The notes beneath the pieces were generated by a model. The model was not told where the DNA came from, did no database searches, and worked only from the letters and a program-made list of their open reading frames with translations. The translations under genes were made by a program, and so were the position numbers. From positions 22,400-86,399 of the forward strand of contig JAGVYD010000013.1 in assembly GCA_018303405.1 (NCBI GenBank): a DNA stretch of 64,000 nt, read 5' to 3'. Positions 60,045-64,000 of the stretch are shown here, piece by piece. The stretch is from Candidatus Woesearchaeota archaeon (GTDB lineage: Archaea; Nanobdellota; Nanobdellia; Woesearchaeales; JABMPP01). Each line of letters starts with the position of its first letter. Position 1 is the first letter of the stretch.

Positions 60045-60873
60045 TGTACTGTTCAAAAGAATAGCAGGCAAGTTTCCAGGCCTCAGGCACACTCTCGCCC
60101 AGGCAGAAATCCCGGACCGGCCTGAAGATTTCATAAGAAAATCATTCCTCACTGCGACTTACGTGACAATCGGGATCTCCCTAATGGCTTATCCTGTAGT
60201 GGCGAAGATGCTGCGCAAGTCACTCGCGGAAATCTTTCTCTCGGGATTTACAGTTGGCATGTTGGTTTTCTATTTTTACCTGCTTTACTTTTTTTTCAAT
60301 TATCCTACTGCCAGGATTATCCGCGCCCAAAAGGACATCAACATGGAAGTTGTTTATGCCGGGCGGTTTTTGCTTATTGAGCTTGAATCAGGGATGCCTG
60401 TCTACAACGCATTTGTCAATGTGGCCAAAAACTACAAGACAATCGGCAAGCACTTCCAGAACATAGTCGACAAAGTCAATCTTGGGACAGACATGGAGGC
60501 AGCAATTGACGAGGAGGCGAATGTTGTCCCATCCCAAAATGTTAAAAAAATGTTTTGGCAAATCCTCAACAGCATCAGGACAGGCGCCAACATCTCCGGG
60601 GCGCTGACAACAGTCATAGACCAGATTGTCAGGGAGCAGCAGGTGGAAGTGCAGGAATACGGCAGGAAGCTTAATCCAATGGCGATGTTTTACATGATAG
60701 TTGCCGTAATCCTGCCCTCGCTTGGCATGACTATGTTCATGGTCCTGGCCACCTTTGTCGGATTAAAGCTGGACCTTGTCAGCCTGGCAACAGCCGCGTG
60801 CGTGCTCGGCTTTGTGCAGTTCCTTTTCCTGGCAACAATAAAATCCTCGAGGCCCGCAAGCGGGGAAGACTGA
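60028..60873 (+). CDS. TadC/GspF-like pilus platform protein 1
   Basis: 281 residues starting with GTG inside the ATPase gene. Two membrane segments near 40-60 and 72-92, a cytoplasmic helical T2SSF domain (VYAGRFLLIELESGMPVYNAF, then QNVKKMFWQILNSIRTGANI), and two more membrane segments near 220-265. It is the membrane platform on which the ATPase acts. The protein has one F domain and is followed by a second, longer platform protein. Confidence 0.88.
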   Translation: MISIASVLFKRIAGKFPGLRHTLAQAEIPDRPEDFIRKSFLTATYVTIGISLMAYPVVAKMLRKSLAEIFLSGFTVGMLVFYFYLLYFFFNYPTARIIRAQKDINMEVVYAGRFLLIELESGMPVYNAFVNVAKNYKTIGKHFQNIVDKVNLGTDMEAAIDEEANVVPSQNVKKMFWQILNSIRTGANISGALTTVIDQIVREQQVEVQEYGRKLNPMAMFYMIVAVILPSLGMTMFMVLATFVGLKLDLVSLATAACVLGFVQFLFLATIKSSRPASGED

Positions 60874-60923
60874 AAAATTCAATTTGCAGTTCATGAAATT
60901 AAAGCAAAACCCAGAGGCAACGC

Positions 60924-62015
60924 ATGAATATCAAGGAAGGAATAATGGACATCATTGATGGCCTTAGGCACATCAGGCTGAATTTTGGCAGGGACAACCT
61001 TGACAAGCTGGGCAGGATGCTTTTGCCAAAAATCCTGGCGCGGAGGATGCATCCCTACATGCGCACTGCCGGCTTTGATGAGTTCCCTTATGGCTTCCTG
61101 GGGTTTGCATTTTACCTCGCATTCTTTGCAGGCTTGTTCATTTTCACCTGGCCGCCGCTGGGGACATATTACAACATAAGCGACTACGGCGGGAATTTTG
61201 CCATACCTCTCGCAATCTTCCTTTTTTTTGGGTTTGTATTTGCAGTAACCACAATTTTTGCAGGGCTGATGCGCGTTTATTTTGATTTTGTAATCTATAA
61301 CAGGAAGAAGAATGTTGAGGAGTTCCTGCCAGACCTCCTGCAGCAGGCGTCAGCCAATATCCGCGCAGGCATGACAATTGACAAGGCGCTTTGGTTTGCA
61401 GTGAGGCCAAATTTTGGCATCCTTGCCCATGAAATTGAAATTGTCGCCAGGAAAACCTTGGGCGGCGTTGACTTTACGCAGGCGCTCGAGGAGTTTACTG
61501 AACGCTATGACTCATCCACCCTTAAGCGGTCAATAAGCCTATTGATTAACGGCCTGGAAGCAGGCGGTGAAACAGGGGAGCTGCTAAACAAGATCGCTGT
61601 AAATATTCAGGAGAATAAGATTATGCAGAAAGAGCTGGCAGCGAATCTTAAGACCTATGCCATATTCATCTCATTCGCATCCATTGTTGCCGCCCCTGTC
61701 CTTTTTGCGCTTTCATACCAGCTTTTGCAGGTCGTGCAGACAATTACCTCATCAATAACCCTGCCCAAAGGCCAGGGTGGGTTTGGCCTGATGCTTGACC
61801 TGTCCGGGCAGTCCATTAAGATAAGCGATTTCAGGTTTTTTGCCGTGCTGAGCATGATAATAACCTCATTTTTCTCCGCAGCAATTGTCGGCACAATCCA
61901 GAAGGGCAATATCAAGGACAGCATCAGGTACATCCCTATTTTCACAGCTGTTTCCATCATCCTATTTTACGTTGTGTCAATTGCCATGAGCAGCATGCTT
62001 GGGGATTTGTTCTAA
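60924..62015 (+). CDS. TadC/GspF-like pilus platform protein 2
   Basis: 363 residues. Membrane segments near 55-75 and 90-115, then a T2SSF domain (EEFLPDLLQQASANIRAGMT, RSISLLINGLEAGGETGELL), then further membrane segments near 245-270 and 310-360. Two TadC-like proteins in tandem are common in archaeal type IV pilus loci and could form a heteromeric platform. It lies 50 bp after the first. Confidence 0.88.
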   Translation: MNIKEGIMDIIDGLRHIRLNFGRDNLDKLGRMLLPKILARRMHPYMRTAGFDEFPYGFLGFAFYLAFFAGLFIFTWPPLGTYYNISDYGGNFAIPLAIFLFFGFVFAVTTIFAGLMRVYFDFVIYNRKKNVEEFLPDLLQQASANIRAGMTIDKALWFAVRPNFGILAHEIEIVARKTLGGVDFTQALEEFTERYDSSTLKRSISLLINGLEAGGETGELLNKIAVNIQENKIMQKELAANLKTYAIFISFASIVAAPVLFALSYQLLQVVQTITSSITLPKGQGGFGLMLDLSGQSIKISDFRFFAVLSMIITSFFSAAIVGTIQKGNIKDSIRYIPIFTAVSIILFYVVSIAMSSMLGDLF

Positions 62016-62105
62016 GCCATTTTTGCAGGCCCAAATTATCAAGAAAATATACTATTTTTTTCATTTTTTAAGGTTCAACCATTGACTTGCCTCAACCACA
62101 AATTA

Positions 62106-62114
62106 TTTATATAA
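62106..62114 (+). promoter_or_regulatory. TATA box of the prepilin gene
   Basis: TTTATATAA lies about 62-70 bp before the ATG at 62176, so the message would have a leader of about 40 nt. GAGGTGA (62165-62171) is the ribosome binding site, 4 nt before the start. An own promoter lets the abundant pilin be made at a higher level than the motor genes. Confidence 0.55.
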
Positions 62115-62175
62115 GTTAGGGTAATTGTATATCAGTTGTGCATAATAGTTATTCAAATCGCTTAGAGGTGATAAG

Positions 62176-62670
62176 ATGAGAGTCACAAGAAAAGGTCAGG
62201 CAGCTACTGAGTTTATCATGACCTACGGTTGGGCTATCCTGGTCGTGCTTGCTGCAATTGGCGCATTGGCATATTTTGGTGTTTTGAGCCCGGACAAATT
62301 CTTACCGGAAAGGTGCAATTTCCCAGCAGGAATTGACTGCATCGATAAGGCAGTAATCACAGCGGCTGATGGATCTATCCAGCTAGCTCTAAAAAACAAT
62401 ATTGGTTATAACATCAATATTACAGATGCGCCAACAGGTACTGATGACTGTTTAAATCCAACTATGCAAACAGTGAACGGTGCTGATGTTAACGCGACAC
62501 TTGGACTGGCGGCAACAATTGAAAATAACGGTCAGGCCGCAATTGTTATAACATGCGGAACAAGTTTGCCAACAGGCAGGTTTAAATCAGATATCACTGT
62601 GACTTACTTGAACCTTGAGACTAGCCTTGAACACAGGGCAACAGGTAACATCAGGGGAAGGGCAACATAA
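62176..62670 (+). CDS. class III prepilin (type IV pilin/archaellin-like)
   Basis: 164 residues. The N-terminus MRVTRKG-QAATEF is a standard archaeal class III signal peptide, with cleavage after RKG and Glu at +5, followed by about 20 hydrophobic residues (MTYGWAILVVLAAIGALAYF). The exported part is small, with four cysteines and a beta-rich look. It is the major-subunit candidate for the machine encoded just upstream. The prepilin peptidase is not in the window. It is followed by a T-rich terminator. Confidence 0.9.
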   Translation: MRVTRKGQAATEFIMTYGWAILVVLAAIGALAYFGVLSPDKFLPERCNFPAGIDCIDKAVITAADGSIQLALKNNIGYNINITDAPTGTDDCLNPTMQTVNGADVNATLGLAATIENNGQAAIVITCGTSLPTGRFKSDITVTYLNLETSLEHRATGNIRGRAT

Positions 62671-62674
62671 GCTT

Positions 62675-62713
62675 TTCCTTTTGATTTTTTTATTTTGTTT
62701 TTCTTATTTCTTT
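62675..62713 (+). terminator. T-rich terminator between convergent prepilin and HEPN genes
   Basis: Several runs of T (for example TTTTTTTATTTTG and TTTTTCTTATTTCTTT) follow the prepilin stop directly. This is the usual form of an archaeal terminator. Confidence 0.55.
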
Positions 62714-62735
62714 CGCGAATATTATGGCTGCAATT

Positions 62736-63125
62736 TCAACTTATCTTGCCCAAGAATCTCCTGATTACCTCATTTATCTTGGCATCATTCAGAATAATGT
62801 AGTTCTTGCTTATGTTGAACCCTTCATAGCTTATCCTGTTCCTGTAATCCCTCATCTGCCGCAACAACAATCTTGTGGCCTCGCCAAGCTTTTCCCTTTT
62901 AGCCAAATGATCTATAAGCTCCTGATGGGCTCCTTCGCCCCTTGTCTTAACGCCATGCAGTAGCGCCACTGCTTCCATGAGCTTATGCAGCACATCATAA
63001 TAGTCAGTAAGGGTATTTGCAGGATACCTTTCCGTGTCCGTCTCCTCCAGCCTTTCCAGGGTTATTTCAGCCATCTTTTTCAGGGCCAAGGCCTTCTGCC
63101 TGTCTGTCCTAACCTTGACTATCAT
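62736..63125 (-). CDS. HEPN-domain protein (toxin-like)
   Basis: 129 residues, all helical. The late helix RQMRDYRNRISYEG is the HEPN active-site region, with Tyr where the His of R-x4-6-H often lies; this RN-x3-Y form is frequent in MNT-paired HEPN proteins. TLTDYYDVLHKLMEAVALLHG is the second helix. It overlaps the preceding MNT gene by ATGA. In the same family the toxin cleaves RNA or is adenylylated by its partner. Confidence 0.8.
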   Translation of the reverse strand: MIVKVRTDRQKALALKKMAEITLERLEETDTERYPANTLTDYYDVLHKLMEAVALLHGVKTRGEGAHQELIDHLAKREKLGEATRLLLRQMRDYRNRISYEGFNISKNYIILNDAKINEVIRRFLGKIS

Positions 63126-63643
63126 TTGTACGCCTCCAAGAATCCGCTCAGCACAGTGCCATTTATTATATTGTTTTTAAGCTCCTTGGGGTATTTTGCG
63201 AAATCCCTGTTGAAATGAAGCTGAATCTTCCTCCCAATAACCCTCTCATATTTGTCAAGCCTTATTTTTTCCTGGCTGCATTCCAAAAACAGGTCTATGT
63301 CGCTTTCTTCAGTGTCCTCGCCACGCGAATAGCTTCCGAACAGGATTATGCTCTTCGGAGACAGCCTCTCTTCCAGGAAATCAACAAGGCCGCTCTCGAT
63401 AATCTTTTGGAGGTTCCTTGCCTTTTTCCTTTCTATAAACTCCCTGCTGTTCATATTTGCCATATAGACTGGGAATTTTCGCTTGCCCTTTTTCTCAATT
63501 GCCTTGGTTATTAATCCTGCGCCCAGCAGCTTAAGCAAGTCTTTCTTTACAGAAGTGTGGGCCAGATTGATGCTTCTGCTTATGTCCAGCAGGTAATGCT
63601 TCTTTGCAGGCTCCCCAAAAAATGGCTCCAAGGTTCTTGACAT
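63122..63643 (-). CDS. MNT nucleotidyltransferase with N-terminal winged helix
   Basis: 173 residues from the ATG at 63643; the in-frame ATG at 63661 falls in the operator. Residues 1-75 are a winged helix (LLDISRSINLAHTSVKKDLL, then GKRKFPVYMAN), similar in layout to the protein at 32436. The nucleotidyltransferase part has IILFGSYSRGEDTEESDIDL (GS-x(n)-DxD, residues about 97-116). It is the likely antitoxin and self-repressor of this pair, acting at the palindromes 63643-63680. Confidence 0.85.
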   Translation of the reverse strand: MSRTLEPFFGEPAKKHYLLDISRSINLAHTSVKKDLLKLLGAGLITKAIEKKGKRKFPVYMANMNSREFIERKKARNLQKIIESGLVDFLEERLSPKSIILFGSYSRGEDTEESDIDLFLECSQEKIRLDKYERVIGRKIQLHFNRDFAKYPKELKNNIINGTVLSGFLEAYK

Positions 63644-63680
63644 ATTACTTTTTTGTAACATATATTACCATTTTGTAACA
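63643..63680. promoter_or_regulatory. pair of TTAC-N6-GTAA palindromes at the MNT/HEPN promoter
   Basis: Two palindromes, TATTAC-N6-GTAACA at 63643-63660 and 63663-63680, repeat with an exact 20-bp period, so both lie on the same face of the helix. The TATA box (GCTTTATAAAG on the minus strand) is just upstream at 63684-63694. Bound protein would cover transcription start and the start codon at 63643. Confidence 0.75.
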
Positions 63681-63707
63681 CATCTTTATAAAGCTTTGCC
63701 TTTAATC

Positions 63708-63871
63708 GGCCTTGCCCGAAAACTCGCCTTCCGGCTCGGTTTGGGCATCTGCTCAGCCTGGCAGATTCTCGCGAATTGCATTTTTCTCCTCTGCAACCCC
63801 GAAAAATGCATAATCCCTCCGGGAATGGGCTTCGCAAAATTGATGCACAAACTCACTTTTCGGACAAGGCC
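63708..63871 (-). mobile_element. structured repeat element, copy G (164 bp)
   Basis: Same orientation as copy F and very similar to it. Outer stem 63708-63722 with 63857-63871 (14 of 15 paired), second stem 63739-63749 with 63842-63852 (10 of 11), GA-flanked GCC/GGC hairpin near 63724-63738, and apical hairpin TGCATTTTTC/GAAAAATGCA (63777-63786 with 63801-63810) with GGTTGCAGAGG in the loop (minus strand). The perfect 9-bp direct repeat CCTTTAATC flanks it at 63699-63707 and 63872-63880. It lies just upstream of the MNT promoter. Confidence 0.92.
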
Positions 63872-63946
63872 CCTTTAATCAATCTGCTGATGGAAAAACC
63901 CACTGTGCTATCCCATTATTAGTTTACACATAAACCTCACTCGGTG

Positions 63947-64000
63947 ATGTTTATGTACAAATTGACATTTGAAAAAAGAGTTTGGATAGTAAAGCAATGG
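63947..64000 (+). CDS. possible transposase/integrase start, cut by window edge
   Basis: Eighteen codons are visible, reading MFMYKLTFEKRVWIVKQW, open to the edge. The pattern LTFEKRVWIVKQ resembles the first helix of the HTH at the start of IS481/IS30-type transposases. An inverted repeat ACATAAAC...GTTTATGT (63927-63934 and 63948-63955) spans the start and could be a binding site or element end. The call is tentative because so little is in view. Confidence 0.35.
   Translation, partial: MFMYKLTFEKRVWIVKQW

Noticed and set aside
32217..63871. The seven elements as integron attC sites
   Set aside because: They fold with asymmetric stems as attC sites do, but none has the outer RYYYAAC/GTTRRRY boxes, and they do not bound single promoterless gene cassettes in one orientation.
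32217..63871. The elements as a CRISPR array
   Set aside because: They are dispersed by kilobases, carry no regular spacers and have variable stems; no cas gene is in the window.

Overview
The window looks archaeal, most probably from a small-genome DPANN lineage of the Woesearchaeota/Pacearchaeota kind. The evidence is SRP54, the wybutosine enzyme Taw3, a TrmB regulator, type IV pilus ATPase/TadC genes with a class III prepilin, SPASM and B12-type radical SAM genes, and many MNT/HEPN nucleotidyltransferase modules. Many starts lie 25-30 nt behind a TATA box (leaderless), while others have GGTG/GAGG-type ribosome binding sites. The lineage is inferred from gene content; no rRNA gene is present.

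Layout. 1-2.6 kb: a radical SAM / SPASM / HAD-hydrolase operon cut by the left edge, then purA. 4.7-22.4 kb (minus strand): a block of very large exported proteins: a membrane protein, a 719-aa pilin-like protein, a Cys-rich protein, a 1363-aa protein, a 2043-aa protein built from three ~490-residue repeats, a calcium-loop Cys-rich protein and a tail-fibre-like adhesin. 22.5-24.9 kb: two nucleotidyltransferase/HEPN-type modules. 25-29 kb: metG and small zinc-binding or membrane proteins. 29-37 kb: a methyltransferase, more surface proteins, another MNT/HEPN pair and two paralogous membrane-anchored CARDB/Ig-like proteins. 37-47 kb: taw3, a fused MNT-HEPN protein, hypotheticals, and an endonuclease-IV-like TIM-barrel protein with a ~300-residue insertion. 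47-51 kb: a CRM-domain protein, nnrD and a stand-alone NFACT-R protein. 51-57 kb: thrS (bacterial type), srp54, a SpoT-like HD hydrolase and a TrmB regulator. 57-62.7 kb: a type IV pilus-like operon (winged-helix coiled-coil protein, ATPase, two TadC proteins, prepilin). 62.7-64 kb: a fourth two-gene MNT/HEPN-type module and the first codons of a possible transposase.

The most unusual signal is a family of seven ~164-bp elements (32.2, 37.9, 40.8, 47.3, 49.5, 56.6 and 63.7 kb) that occupy nearly all the large intergenic gaps of the right half. Each folds into the same structure: an outer inverted repeat, a second stem, a small GA-flanked hairpin near one end and an apical hairpin. The stem sequences differ between copies yet stay complementary, and most copies are flanked by 9-bp direct repeats like a target-site duplication. 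This looks like a mobile, structure-conserved element family that I do not recognise. One copy has landed between the apparent promoter and the start codon of the NFACT-R gene.

A second theme is regulation of MNT/HEPN modules: three of the pairs have palindromes at the promoter or start codon (TACCA-N6-TGGTA, TTAC-N6-GTAA, TTAT-N4-ATAA), and their nucleotidyltransferase subunits carry N-terminal winged-helix regions, which suggests self-repression by the antitoxin.
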